The translations under genes and the position numbers were made by a program. The notes beneath the pieces are model-generated. The model had not been told where the DNA came from and made no database searches. It worked only from the letters and a program-made list of their open reading frames with translations. 64,000 nt of DNA from F23-D06 sp947165685 (GTDB lineage Bacteria; Bacteroidota; Bacteroidia; Bacteroidales; WCHB1-69), in the NCBI GenBank assembly GCA_947165685.1, contig CAMVBK010000003.1:1-64000 (forward strand). The letters are read 5' to 3'. Below, piece by piece: positions 1 to 8,283 of this stretch (positions are counted from its first letter, which is position 1; every line of letters begins with the position of its first letter).

Positions 1-812
1 TAGCGGCGCTGGATGTCGGCGATGTCGCGCAGCCGCACGTGATGCCCCATCGGGTCGGTGAAGACAATCTGTTCACCGATCTCATATTCCGACTGATACG
101 GGATGGAGACGTGCACCTGTGCCTCGCCGGCCTCGTTTTCCACGCTGCCGCCCACGGTGCGCATCCCCTGCGTGGCCAGTTCCACCAACAGTGCCCGCTG
201 GCTGATGCCGTAGGCCGCCAGTTTTTCCTGGTCCACCAATACGGCGATTTCCTCGTTCCGCTTCCCTAAAATCTTGATGTTGCCCATTTCGGGGATGCCG
301 CGCAGCCGGTCGCAGAGCAGCTCGGCATAGTGCTCCAGCTCGCGTGGAGTACGTTCGGGGGACTCAACGGTCAGTAGCATCGAGGAGGTGTTGCCGAAGT
401 CATCGACCACCACGATTTCCAAGACGCCGGCGGGCAGCGAGGTCTTTTTGAACAGCTGCAGCCCGTGGCGGATCTTCGACCATGCGCCGTCCTTGTCGGT
501 CACCGACACGCGCAGCTCCGCATACACATACACGATGCCGTTCTCCGTCACCGAGTAAGTCTTGTCTTTGTCGATTTCGGCGTAGGTGAACAGGAACCGC
601 TCCAACGGTTTGGTGACTTGTTCCTCCACTTCCTGGGCGGTTGCGCCGGGATAGACGGCCGCCACCACGCCCTGCCGGATGGTGAACTGCGGGAACTCGT
701 CCTTGTTCAGCCTCGTCAGCGCGAAGATGCCGAACACGACCAGGCAGGCCACAACGAAGAAGATGATGCTGTGGCTGCGCATGGCGGCGAGGATATGGTG
801 ACGGGTGTTCAA
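1..812 (-). CDS. RND efflux permease, N-terminal part (runs off the window)
   Basis: This is an AcrB/MexB-type resistance-nodulation-division inner-membrane transporter, which would use the proton gradient to drive export through a tripartite complex. Reading the minus strand, the protein opens with a hydrophobic first membrane helix (SIIFFVVACLVVFGIFAL), then a periplasmic porter domain with the family motifs DEFPQFTIR, YPGATAQEVEEQVTKPLE and GNIKILGKRNEE. About 270 codons are present; the rest lies before position 1. The first ATG is at 782, but an in-frame TTG at 812, three bases after the adaptor gene's stop, adds ten residues of the type usual before the first helix (NTRHHILAA), so I prefer 812. 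It follows the adaptor gene on the same strand, so the two form an efflux operon. The substrate cannot be told from this fragment. Confidence 0.9.
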   Translation of the reverse strand, partial: MNTRHHILAAMRSHSIIFFVVACLVVFGIFALTRLNKDEFPQFTIRQGVVAAVYPGATAQEVEEQVTKPLERFLFTYAEIDKDKTYSVTENGIVYVYAELRVSVTDKDGAWSKIRHGLQLFKKTSLPAGVLEIVVVDDFGNTSSMLLTVESPERTPRELEHYAELLCDRLRGIPEMGNIKILGKRNEEIAVLVDQEKLAAYGISQRALLVELATQGMRTVGGSVENEAGEAQVHVSIPYQSEYEIGEQIVFTDPMGHHVRLRDIADIQRR

Positions 813-860
813 TGGTTATTGGTTATTGGTTATTGAAGATTGGGAGTTGGGGATTGGGGT
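811..860. repeat. Degenerate short tandem repeat at the adaptor 3' end
   Basis: Three copies of GGTTATT are followed by four imperfect units of the form GATTGGGG/AGTTGGGG. The array encodes the last residues and stop codon of the adaptor protein and touches the start of the permease gene. Similar arrays with other units lie at 16.4, 37.7, 43.8, 46.2 and 54.4 kb. Confidence 0.7.
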
Positions 861-1904
861 AGAATATTTTTTTGTGGAGGGGATTGTCAATTCCGCGTTG
901 GTATAAAGTTTGTCCATGCCGGCGGTGATGACGGTGTCGCCGGGGTGGAGGCCGGAGGAGATGAGCACGCCGTTGGCCACGAACTGGGTGGAGGTGACGG
1001 GGCGGTGCTGGGCGCGGCCGTTTTCAACTACCCAGACGGAAAGGCCCTCAGGGCGGGTCTGCACGCATTTGGCCGGAATGACGAACCCTTGGTTGTCGGG
1101 CTGTTCGAGCAAGACCTTGCAGACCATGCCGGGCAGCAGCGACTTGTCGGTGTTCGGGAAGGCGATTTTCACTTGGTAGCTGTGCGACACGCGGGAGGCG
1201 TTGATGCCGCGGTCGGTGATGCGGCCGTGCAGCAGGCGGTTGTCCAATGCCGGCACATAGACGAGCGCCTCCTGTCCGACGGCGATGGTGTTGATTTCGC
1301 TTTCGGGTACGGAGAAGGTGACGGCCACCTTGCCCAGGTCGAGGATGGTGACGGCGGGTTCGCCGGGCAGCAGCGAGCCGCCCGCCTTGGCGTTGCAGTT
1401 GCCCACGATTCCGCTCGTCGGTGCTTTCAACGTGCAGTCATCCAGTTGCTTTCGGGCGATTTGTTCCAGCGAGCGGGCTTTTTCCAAGGTGGTTTCCATC
1501 TCCACCCATTTCACCTCGGCCAGGCTGCCCTTGTCATAGACTTTCTTCAGCCGCTGGTAGGCGTCCTCGGCCTGCTCCAGCGAGGCCTTGGCGGAGTTGT
1601 AGGCGTTCTGCGCGTTGGCGTTGTTGACTACCGCTATCACCTGTCCTTCGCGCACGTGGTCGCCCTCATGCACATACACGCGCTCCACGCGGCCGCCTGC
1701 GGGAAAGCTTACCGCCACCGACAGGTTCTCCTCCACCTCGCCCACGTAGGTGCGGGTCATACCGCCGGCCACCGTATCGACCGTCAAGACCTCCACGGCG
1801 ATGGGCGCGCGTTCCGTCTGTTTGGCTTCGTGTCGGCAGCCGGCAACCATCAGGCAGAGCAGCGCGGCGGAAAGGAGCGTATTTGTTCTAAGGATTTTAC
1901 GCAT
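816..1904 (-). CDS. RND efflux periplasmic adaptor (membrane fusion lipoprotein)
   Basis: A 362-residue HlyD/AcrA-type adaptor that bridges the inner-membrane permease and an outer-membrane channel. The N-terminus is a lipoprotein signal with the lipobox MVAGC (cysteine at about residue 23). After it come a biotinyl-lipoyl-like half (GGRVERVYVHEGDHVREGQ), a helical hairpin with NAYNSAKASLEQAEDAYQRL, the second lipoyl half (LKAPTSGIVG) and a beta-barrel domain (VPESEINTIAVGQEALV). The permease gene follows at once. No outer-membrane channel gene is in view. The last 12 or so codons (PIPNSQSSITNNQ) are encoded by a degenerate ATTGGTT/GATTGGGG tandem array, so the C-terminal tail is probably a recent repeat-derived extension. 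Confidence 0.92.
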   Translation of the reverse strand: MRKILRTNTLLSAALLCLMVAGCRHEAKQTERAPIAVEVLTVDTVAGGMTRTYVGEVEENLSVAVSFPAGGRVERVYVHEGDHVREGQVIAVVNNANAQNAYNSAKASLEQAEDAYQRLKKVYDKGSLAEVKWVEMETTLEKARSLEQIARKQLDDCTLKAPTSGIVGNCNAKAGGSLLPGEPAVTILDLGKVAVTFSVPESEINTIAVGQEALVYVPALDNRLLHGRITDRGINASRVSHSYQVKIAFPNTDKSLLPGMVCKVLLEQPDNQGFVIPAKCVQTRPEGLSVWVVENGRAQHRPVTSTQFVANGVLISSGLHPGDTVITAGMDKLYTNAELTIPSTKKYSTPIPNSQSSITNNQ

Positions 1905-1971
1905 TACATTCGGGATTCAAAACAGGCCGCAAAAATACATTTTTTCGGGGTTGGAAGGGAACACGGTGTGT

Positions 1972-2898
1972 CTATTGCCGGTGTCCGCTGTTTTGCTTCG
2001 CCATGGCCTTGCCAATCCGTGCCACCTCTGCACGCAGGTCCTTGGGAGACAGCACCTCGACGGTTTCGCCCAACGAAAGCAGCTCCTGGACGAAGTCGAA
2101 GGTGGGGCGGACGAAGTAGGTGAACACGGAATACTCCTCCGTGCGCTCGGCCTCCTTTTGCGACGGATGCAACGGCAGCGAGCGCAGGTACTTGGACTGG
2201 AAGGCGTCCACCTTCAGCCGGATCAGCTGCGGCTCCTCGTCGCCGACAATGATGCCGAAGCAGGAACCGAAGAACTCCGTCGCGTTGAAATCGGCAGGCA
2301 GCGTGAAATCCTCGAACTCGATGTCGATATCCAATATGCGGTCCAAGGCATACACCTTCAGGGGGCCGTCGCCGTACTTGCCCAAGAGGTACCACCGGCG
2401 TTTGAAGACCTTCAGCGCGTAGGGCTCCACGTGGTAGAGATTCGATACGTAGTCGTCCTCCACCCAGTACGGTTTGTAGCTGAATGTCAGCATCTTGTTG
2501 TCGCGCATCGCCTCCAAGATGGTGGGCAGGAACTCGCGGCCGGAGGGGTTCTCTTCCAAGAGGATGCGGTCTTTCAGCTGGCTGCTCTCCTCCAGTTGGC
2601 TGTTGAGCGACAGGGCATCCAACAGCCACCCTTTGAAACCGGAGCTGTCCTTCAGGTCGCGACTATTGGCGATATAGTAGGAGTTGGTGTTCTTGTGGCA
2701 GGCAATCTCGATGCCGAACAGCTCGCGCACCGCTGCCACGTGGTTGTGGAACGAGCGTTTCGGGTAGTCCTCGCCGCCGGAAAGCAGGTCGTTCCGTTTC
2801 CACTTGCTGCGGATATTGCTGAACGTGATCCCCTCGAATCCCGCCTGGTTCACCGTGTCTATCAGCCAGATATACTTTCTTATAAGCTCTTTTGTCAT
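1972..2898 (-). CDS. WYL-domain transcriptional regulator (copy 1)
   Basis: A 308-residue regulator with an N-terminal winged-helix region (about 1-70, ITFSNIRSKWKRND) and a WYL domain (about 130-220) containing the FKRRWYLLGKYG and YALDRILDI segments, followed by the usual C-terminal WCX extension (LHPSQKEAERTEEYSVFTY). WYL proteins bind small ligands or nucleic acid and commonly control phage-defence and DNA-damage genes. It is about 45% similar by eye to the second WYL protein at 4910-5845. It is divergent from the AAA ATPase at 3064, with about 165 bases between the starts. Its own promoter at 2925-2958 has the same geometry as the shared composite promoter, suggesting autoregulation (inference). 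Confidence 0.88.
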   Translation of the reverse strand: MTKELIRKYIWLIDTVNQAGFEGITFSNIRSKWKRNDLLSGGEDYPKRSFHNHVAAVRELFGIEIACHKNTNSYYIANSRDLKDSSGFKGWLLDALSLNSQLEESSQLKDRILLEENPSGREFLPTILEAMRDNKMLTFSYKPYWVEDDYVSNLYHVEPYALKVFKRRWYLLGKYGDGPLKVYALDRILDIDIEFEDFTLPADFNATEFFGSCFGIIVGDEEPQLIRLKVDAFQSKYLRSLPLHPSQKEAERTEEYSVFTYFVRPTFDFVQELLSLGETVEVLSPKDLRAEVARIGKAMAKQNSGHRQ

Positions 2899-2924
2899 AA
2901 CTGTTGGATTTAAAATTGACGCGG

Positions 2925-2958
2925 CAAATATAACAAATAGGGGTGAAATTCCATGGCA
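2925..2958 (-). promoter_or_regulatory. Composite promoter of WYL gene 1 (variant)
   Basis: On the minus strand: TGCCAT, GGAA, TTTCACC, nine bases, then the -7 box TATATTTG. The spacing equals that of the nine plus-strand members of this family. The left half-site is conserved; the right one is poor. The start codon lies about 27 bases downstream of the -7 box. Confidence 0.55.
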
Positions 2959-3007
2959 CAGTCTAAAAAAGTTATGCCAATTTTATGCACAACAAAAAAC
3001 ATGACTA

Positions 3008-3041
3008 TGCAATGGAATGGCACAGTGTTGGTTTATTTTTG
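3008..3041 (+). promoter_or_regulatory. Composite promoter of the AAA ATPase gene
   Basis: TGCAAT, GGAA, TGGCACA, nine bases, then the -7 box TATTTTTG (3034-3041). The -7 box sits 23 bases before the ATG at 3064, which decides that start over the upstream in-frame ATGs at 2953 and 3001, since these lie before or inside the promoter. Confidence 0.7.
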
Positions 3042-3063
3042 CAGCGTCAAAATTAATGTAATT

Positions 3064-4836
3064 ATGATGAAAAAAAACAACCTTATTCAGATTCTGAGCT
3101 TCCTCGCCGTACAGATGGAAGACTCTGAAACGCAATTGATTAACGCCATTGCACCGGGCACACTACCGGAATATGAACGGCCAAGACGCCGCAGTGAAAG
3201 AAGAGAATCGTTTGTGTCGGACGAGCCTCGTTACAAATCCGAAATGGTGGATCAAGTGGTACTGAAGAACAAACAGCTTGCTGATTTTTTAGCTGTTACA
3301 CCGTTACAGGCAGCCATCTTCGTGGCCGGTTTCGCCCAAAATGTTGACCGCAAGGACTTCGACAAGGACAACATTTGTTCGTTTTTCGGCATCAAAAGCA
3401 TGGAGTTTCTGATGATGAGAAACGACTTTGAAGAACTGGTGCGCAAACGCATCTTTTTGGCTGAAACTACACATCAGTTCAGCGAGAGAAACGACTATAT
3501 TATTAATCCGCAGGTGAAAGAGGCCATTTTCGATGACAAAAAGTTGGATTTGAAAACGCTTAAAGCACCTGATTTTGACCGTTATAAGTTCGTAAATGCA
3601 GTTTCGAATCTCATCGAAAGCCGGGAAAATGAAAAAGTTTCCAGCTTGCGTCTCTTTAGACAAATAGGACCTTTGGAAAAGCAGCACAAAAATCTCACTT
3701 TCGTAAAAAACTTCCTCAAACTGAATTTTGACGTAGAAGTTCGCACACTTTTTTACGAAGTCTGCGACGATTTCGTCACTACTCGTGATCGTGAAAGCGA
3801 CATAGAGTGTACCCTGAAAGACATTTATGCAGAAACGTGCCTAAGAATGGATGTGGCCAGAGAACTCAAAGAAGGGGAGCATAAACTGCAAAAAGCTGGC
3901 CTCATCGAGGTAACTCAAGGCAGCATGTTTTCCGATGCCTCCATCGTTCTCACCGACAAGGGCAAGCAGCTGTTTTTAGAGGAAGACTACGATCTTTTCA
4001 GCACTGACGGTCGCAGTCAAAGCTTGATTTATCCTGACAAAATCGCGGAAAAGTCCATGTTCTACGACAAAGAACAATCCGAGCAGTTAGAACTTCTCAA
4101 AGAAAACCTTTTGGAAGAGAAATTTTCAGAACTGCAAAATCAATTAGAGAAACTGGCTATGCCGAAAGGCGTTGCCGCCTTGTTCTACGGTCTGCCCGGC
4201 ACCGGCAAGACCGAGACGGCCATGCAAATTGCACGCATCACGGGGCGGGCGGTGTGCCACGTCGATATCAGCGCGGCAAAGACCTGCTGGTACGGCGAGA
4301 GCCAGAGGCTTGTGAAAGGCATCTTCACCAACTACCGCAGACTTTGCGAGAAGGAGAAGCAGAAGCCCATCCTGCTCTTCAACGAGGCCGATGCGCTGTT
4401 GAGCAGCCGCCAGAACATCAACAACGTCAGCGGTTCCAGCAGTGTGGCGCAGACTGAGAACGCCATCCAGAACATCATCCTGGAGGAGATGGAAAAGTTG
4501 GACGGCATCCTCATCGCCACCACCAACCTCACCGACAACCTCGACAGCGCCTTCGCCCGCCGTTTTCTCTTCAAGATCGAGTTCAAGCAACCGACCGCGG
4601 AGGCCAAACAGAGCATCTGGAAGAGCAAGTTGGAGTGGCTCGCCGACGACGATTGCCGGACGCTATCCACGAAGTTCGACTTCTCCGGCGGCGAGATCGA
4701 CAACATCGTCCGCAAGGTCGTGATGGAGGAAGTGCTTCACGGCACCCGCCCCTCGTTGGCGAAAATCGAGGAGTTGTGCCGTCACGAGAAGATCGGGAAC
4801 GGGTGCAACGGAGGAAGTATCGGGTTCCGGGCGTAG
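3064..4836 (+). CDS. AAA family ATPase with a long N-terminal region
   Basis: A 590-residue protein with an AAA+ module in the C-terminal third: Walker A GLPGTGKTETA at about 376-386, Walker B region PILLFNEADALL at about 436 (Asn replaces the usual first acidic residue), sensor-1 IATTNLTDN and arginine finger AFARRF at about 495. The N-terminal 370 residues match no family I recognise; they contain a helical, probably winged-helix segment (LKEGEHKLQKAGLIEVTQ). I chose the ATG at 3064 because the promoter -7 box ends at 3041. It is flanked by two WYL regulators, one divergent and one convergent. The G+C content rises sharply in the ATPase part, hinting at a mosaic origin. The substrate is unknown. 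Confidence 0.8.
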   Translation: MMKKNNLIQILSFLAVQMEDSETQLINAIAPGTLPEYERPRRRSERRESFVSDEPRYKSEMVDQVVLKNKQLADFLAVTPLQAAIFVAGFAQNVDRKDFDKDNICSFFGIKSMEFLMMRNDFEELVRKRIFLAETTHQFSERNDYIINPQVKEAIFDDKKLDLKTLKAPDFDRYKFVNAVSNLIESRENEKVSSLRLFRQIGPLEKQHKNLTFVKNFLKLNFDVEVRTLFYEVCDDFVTTRDRESDIECTLKDIYAETCLRMDVARELKEGEHKLQKAGLIEVTQGSMFSDASIVLTDKGKQLFLEEDYDLFSTDGRSQSLIYPDKIAEKSMFYDKEQSEQLELLKENLLEEKFSELQNQLEKLAMPKGVAALFYGLPGTGKTETAMQIARITGRAVCHVDISAAKTCWYGESQRLVKGIFTNYRRLCEKEKQKPILLFNEADALLSSRQNINNVSGSSSVAQTENAIQNIILEEMEKLDGILIATTNLTDNLDSAFARRFLFKIEFKQPTAEAKQSIWKSKLEWLADDDCRTLSTKFDFSGGEIDNIVRKVVMEEVLHGTRPSLAKIEELCRHEKIGNGCNGGSIGFRA

Positions 4837-4846
4837 GGACGTGCAA

Positions 4847-4874
4847 GTAGAGACGCGGCACGCCGCGTCTCTAC
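4847..4874. terminator. Perfect 13-bp-arm palindrome between convergent genes
   Basis: The arms GTAGAGACGCGGC and its exact complement are separated by two bases. The element lies between the stops of the AAA ATPase (plus) and WYL gene 2 (minus), so it may act as a bidirectional terminator. There is no clear T-run. A diverged relative lies at 22571-22596, also between convergent genes, so this may be a dispersed palindromic repeat. Confidence 0.6.
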
Positions 4875-4909
4875 AGCCCACATAGGCTAAAGTTAGTATT
4901 ACACAGGAA

Positions 4910-5845
4910 TTACGTCAGTGTTGTCTCGGAGTGGCTCGTTTGTCGTTTTTTCCTCTTATATTTTCCCAGCATGGTATTTAACAACTCGTTCATCTGTTGA
5001 CGCAAAGAAATGGGTTCCAACACCTCTATGTGGAGGTTCATGGTAAGCAACTGCTGGATAAAGTCGTAGGTTGGTTTCAGTTTCCAAGCAAAGACCACAT
5101 AATCGTCAGATTCCTCTATGATGCGTTGGCTATGGTGCAACGGTAAACTTTTCAGGTATTGGCTTTGGGGGATATCTGCCTTAATCACAACCCGTTCTGC
5201 TTTTATTTCCGGATTCACATACATTCCAAAAGCCTCTTCAAACAGTTTCTCCATATCAAAATCCTCTGGCATTTGGAAACTTTCAGTGGAAACTTCTACG
5301 TCATGAATGCGGTCAAGGGAGAAGAATCGCATAGCACCTTCTCTATTCTCCGCAATGAGATACCACCGCTGTTTGAACAACTTTAAGCCAAAAGGCTTGC
5401 AATGCGCATATTCAGTCAAATCGTCCTCAAAGCTTTTCTGATACAGAATCCTTATTTTCAAGCACTTCTGCATAGCATCTAACAGTGAGTCCAGCCAGTG
5501 GGTACCACCTGGAATATCTTCAAACTGCACGCGTCGCCGCAACTGCGGGTCGCCAGATAAACGGTTGTGCAATGCATAACTGTTGAGCAGCCACATTTTC
5601 AATTTGTCATCGTATAGCTCGTCACGGTATGGGATATAGTAAGTGTTCCGCCCTTTGTCACATTCAATGTCAATGTCGAAAATGTCAGCAATTTGGCTCT
5701 TCAGACGAAAGAAGGTGCGGTCGGGGATGGGATCATTCTCGGGGTCAGCTGTCCATTTGCGGTTGAGCTCAGCCAATGTGATGCCATCCTCACCCGCCGC
5801 CGCTATCGTGTTGGTAATCCAGATGCATTTGATGAACTTGTCCAT
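4910..5845 (-). CDS. WYL-domain transcriptional regulator (copy 2)
   Basis: A 311-residue paralogue of the regulator at 1972-2898, with the same order: winged helix at 1-70 (ITLAELNRKWTADPEN), WYL domain at about 125-215 with FKQRWYLIAENREG and FSLDRIHDVEV, and the C-terminal extension (LPLHHSQRIIEE). It ends with a basic tail (KYKRKKR). It converges on the AAA ATPase gene with 73 bases between stops. Its upstream region has a plain -7 box (TATTTTTG) without the TGCCA/TGGCA inverted repeat, so unlike copy 1 it does not appear to belong to the shared promoter family. Confidence 0.88.
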   Translation of the reverse strand: MDKFIKCIWITNTIAAAGEDGITLAELNRKWTADPENDPIPDRTFFRLKSQIADIFDIDIECDKGRNTYYIPYRDELYDDKLKMWLLNSYALHNRLSGDPQLRRRVQFEDIPGGTHWLDSLLDAMQKCLKIRILYQKSFEDDLTEYAHCKPFGLKLFKQRWYLIAENREGAMRFFSLDRIHDVEVSTESFQMPEDFDMEKLFEEAFGMYVNPEIKAERVVIKADIPQSQYLKSLPLHHSQRIIEESDDYVVFAWKLKPTYDFIQQLLTMNLHIEVLEPISLRQQMNELLNTMLGKYKRKKRQTSHSETTLT

Positions 5846-5925
5846 TATTTGCTGTTTTGAAATGGCAAAAATACAACTATTTCAAACAGCACCATCAAAG
5901 AAGGAACGATTTTCAAATGCGCTTG

Positions 5926-6564
5926 TCATTCTTCTTCCTTGATTTGTTCCTGCCAATCCGGCAACATCTCGACAAATTTTTCCTTACAACCTTTGGGGAC
6001 AATGATTTCCTGCAGTGCATCACAACTGTAGAACACATCCTCACCGATTACCTTGACGCTTGCAGGGAGAGAAATGGTGGACAACCTGTCGCAATAGGAA
6101 AACGCCCCTTCACCGATACTAATGACCCCTTCGGGAATGGTAACCGTCTGCAAAGATATACACTTTACGAAAGCGTCATAGCCAATGGAGCGAATGGTTG
6201 GGGGAATCGTTATCGTCTCCAAAACAAGACATTCGGCACAGCATCCCAGTGGAATCTCCGACATGCTTTTTGAGAATGATATTGCACGGAGCGAGAGACA
6301 TTCGATAAATGCGCGCTCGCCCACTTGGGTTACGGTGTCAGGTATGATGACGGTTTCGAGATTGCCGCAGTGGGCAAAGGCATCATGTCCGATGTGGGTT
6401 ATGCCTTCTGGCCAGTCAATATGATCAATGTCCGTTTCGATGAAAGTTCCGGCCTCGATGCAAACATCGGTTTTTCTGCGACGGATGCTTTGCTTGTTTG
6501 TTGTCGGCAAGGAGGAGAAAATGTCTTCCGACAGATTTGCTGATTTGCTGTTTTCTTTTTTCAT
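5926..6564 (-). CDS. BspA-type leucine-rich repeat protein (LRR_5)
   Basis: About 212 residues made of roughly six BspA-like repeats of 23 residues, each of the form IPDTVTQVGERAFIEC or IPEGVISIGEGAFSYC. No signal peptide is seen and the N-terminus is polar (KKENSKSANLSED), so the protein is probably cytoplasmic, unlike many surface-exposed BspA proteins. In-frame ATGs also exist at 6570 and 6582; I use 6564 (MKKEN). Such repeats are protein-binding scaffolds and the partner is unknown. It lies downstream of WYL gene 2 on the same strand with 80 bases between them. Confidence 0.8.
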   Translation of the reverse strand: MKKENSKSANLSEDIFSSLPTTNKQSIRRRKTDVCIEAGTFIETDIDHIDWPEGITHIGHDAFAHCGNLETVIIPDTVTQVGERAFIECLSLRAISFSKSMSEIPLGCCAECLVLETITIPPTIRSIGYDAFVKCISLQTVTIPEGVISIGEGAFSYCDRLSTISLPASVKVIGEDVFYSCDALQEIIVPKGCKEKFVEMLPDWQEQIKEEE

Positions 6565-6599
6565 AATCATTGAAATTATCATTTATAGCTGTTGATTAT

Positions 6600-6890
6600 T
6601 TACGACATCAATATTCTTACTTTTTTCTTGCGTATCTGGGAAAAAGTGACATAGACAAGATGTCCTTCGGACGCTCCAAAAGCCTGATAAAGCACCTGTA
6701 GTCCTACAATTCTACCTTTTGCGACCGCGGAGACGGCTGCTGTGATACTTTGCATATTGTTGCAATCCAATGCGAAGAATGTTCCTGGAGACGGCAACAA
6801 GTGTACGTATTCTTTTGGAACATCCACATACCCGCCTTGCACTTCGGCTTCCGTTAAATTCTTAGTGAAGGTTGTCATGACTGGGTTCAT
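6600..6890 (-). CDS. Small hypothetical protein overlapping the wHTH gene
   Basis: I do not recognise this family. The product is about 96 residues, with a basic C-terminus (SQIRKKKVRILMS) and a central stretch suggesting a small mixed alpha/beta fold (SITAAVSAVAKGRIVGLQVL). The ATG at 6890 gives an overlap of 29 bases with the end of the winged-helix gene upstream; the ATG at 6878 is an alternative. The overlap implies translational coupling, so the two products probably act together. The open frame extends upstream to 6965, but those codons lie inside the wHTH gene. Confidence 0.55.
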   Translation of the reverse strand: MNPVMTTFTKNLTEAEVQGGYVDVPKEYVHLLPSPGTFFALDCNNMQSITAAVSAVAKGRIVGLQVLYQAFGASEGHLVYVTFSQIRKKKVRILMS

Positions 6891-7263
6891 TATCTGTGGA
6901 TGCCTTGCGGAATTTCTCGGACCATTGGCAGTATTCCGGAAACTGCCGAAGGTAACTGTACTCAATCTGACGAGAAGCCTCGTTGTCCATTAAAGCCTGA
7001 ATACCCTCAAACGTGATACAGTGACCTGATTTCCCCAAGAAATCAAGAAGTCCAGCAGCTTTGAGGTGTTGTTCGTTGGTGGCGACACTTTTGTAGAACA
7101 CCTTGTCGTTTGGGCGCCCTTCATAGCGTTCGTCAAATTCGTCATCGTCCATCCCGATAATCCCGGCCAGTCTTTCTGTGATTTCCGTGGGGGTGAGCGG
7201 TCCTTCCTGTTGTAGCATCAGCAATATCTGATATTTCATTGCCGCATGATCGTTTTTCTTCAT
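6862..7263 (-). CDS. Winged-helix protein resembling the Mrr N-terminal domain
   Basis: A 133-residue protein. Residues 8-95 follow the pattern of the Mrr restriction enzyme N-terminal winged helix: LMLQQEGPLTPTEITERL, an acidic stretch (MDDDEFDERYEG), a central helix (VATNEQHLKAAGLLDF) and a beta wing (GHCITFEGIQAL). No nuclease domain follows, so it is a stand-alone DNA-binding protein or adaptor. It is coupled by overlap to the small unknown gene at 6600. A -7 box (TATTTTTG on the minus strand, near 7312-7319) directly follows a strong hairpin that may terminate the GIY-YIG gene upstream. Confidence 0.65.
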   Translation of the reverse strand: MKKNDHAAMKYQILLMLQQEGPLTPTEITERLAGIIGMDDDEFDERYEGRPNDKVFYKSVATNEQHLKAAGLLDFLGKSGHCITFEGIQALMDNEASRQIEYSYLRQFPEYCQWSEKFRKASTDNEPSHDNLH

Positions 7264-7319
7264 TGTTTTGAAATTTAGATGTTTATAATTTCCGTTTTGA
7301 TTTTATGCGGCAAAAATAA

Positions 7320-7354
7320 AACGCCACCCTGCCAAAAAGCGGCGGAGTGGCGTT
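7320..7354 (-). terminator. Hairpin terminator after the GIY-YIG gene, fused to a promoter
   Basis: The 8-bp arms AACGCCAC and GTGGCGTT enclose a further GC-rich inner stem. On the minus strand the stem runs straight into TTATTTTT. The same T-rich run supplies the -7 box for the winged-helix gene, so termination and initiation signals overlap. Confidence 0.6.
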
Positions 7355-7388
7355 CTGCTGTGTTTTTTTATGAACTCTATAACGAGAT

Positions 7389-8138
7389 TTAATGCTTCAA
7401 CAAATAACCGAGACCGTTTTCTTTGATAAGATGCTTTATGTCCTCAAATACGCGATTCAATATTATTTTGCTTTCAGGTTTCACATAGGGCTCGTCAGCT
7501 TTTTTACGATTCGTATGCCGAAGTTTTTCTATCAGTTTATATTCCAGATATGCGGCATCACAAATATCAAAATGAATCGAATCTTGGTTATACATAAAAA
7601 AAAGGATTCTTTTCACCCACTTTTTGTCAGAACAATGTTTATTGATTCGTTCGGAAATGTTTCCTGTGTATCCAATATATGGTTTCTTGTTATCCCCTGC
7701 CGGAAATAAAAGATATACACTGGCGCCATCTGATGTGCTAAAAGGGATTTTACTTTTTTCATCCTTGTTCAAACTGTATAAAGAACAATCATTCAATGTG
7801 GATTGAGGTTGCATTATTTCCAAGGAAATTCGTTTGTTTATTAATTCAACACTATTGGTTCCCTTTGTTTTTACTCCTTCAAGTCTATTATTAATAAGCC
7901 ATTCAACATGATTTTTGAAAGCTTGCTTATTGCCGACGATTGTTTCTTTGCGTAATTCTTCAGAAATATTAAATTCACTACACAAACGTTTGACAATATC
8001 TTTTATGCTTTGGGAATATTTAAATATTCTTTTAATACTGGAAACAATCTTTTCATCATCAATTTCGTTTGATTTTAAAAATTCCGAAACTTTTGTTTCT
8101 CCGAATAATGTTTTATGTCTTTTATGTTTTTTTTTCAT
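7389..8138 (-). CDS. GIY-YIG nuclease-family protein
   Basis: A 249-residue protein. The C-terminal half is a GIY-YIG-like domain: SVYLLF at 140-145 stands for the GIY strand, YIGYTGNISERINKH at 154-168 for the YIG strand plus catalytic Arg, and YLEYKLIEKLRHTNR near 198-211 supplies the Glu and Asn. The canonical Gly and Ile of GIY are replaced (SVY), so activity needs testing. The N-terminal 130 residues are lysine-rich and helical, without a family I recognise. Base composition is AT-rich compared with its neighbours, a sign of transfer. It has its own minus-strand -7 box (TACTTTTG) near 8233, divergent from the PLD-like gene. Confidence 0.75.
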   Translation of the reverse strand: MKKKHKRHKTLFGETKVSEFLKSNEIDDEKIVSSIKRIFKYSQSIKDIVKRLCSEFNISEELRKETIVGNKQAFKNHVEWLINNRLEGVKTKGTNSVELINKRISLEIMQPQSTLNDCSLYSLNKDEKSKIPFSTSDGASVYLLFPAGDNKKPYIGYTGNISERINKHCSDKKWVKRILFFMYNQDSIHFDICDAAYLEYKLIEKLRHTNRKKADEPYVKPESKIILNRVFEDIKHLIKENGLGYLLKH

Positions 8139-8283
8139 AACTATCTTTAGAGGTCCCCTATTTTACCATTTCCGCGCAACATTTCCTGAACCTGCGAGGT
8201 CCGTTGAACACAATCTGAAAATGCAACGCCGCAAAAGTAACAATTATTTCCATATTTTTGCACCCCAAAATAATCTCAAAAAT

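Noticed and set aside
840..2123. Long plus-strand open frame (427 codons) over the efflux adaptor gene
   Set aside because: Antisense shadow of the adaptor gene; low-complexity G/A/V/H-rich translation without any family motif.
1750..2913. Plus-strand open frame of 387 codons over the WYL gene
   Set aside because: Runs antisense through the end of one real gene and the whole of another; no start signal.
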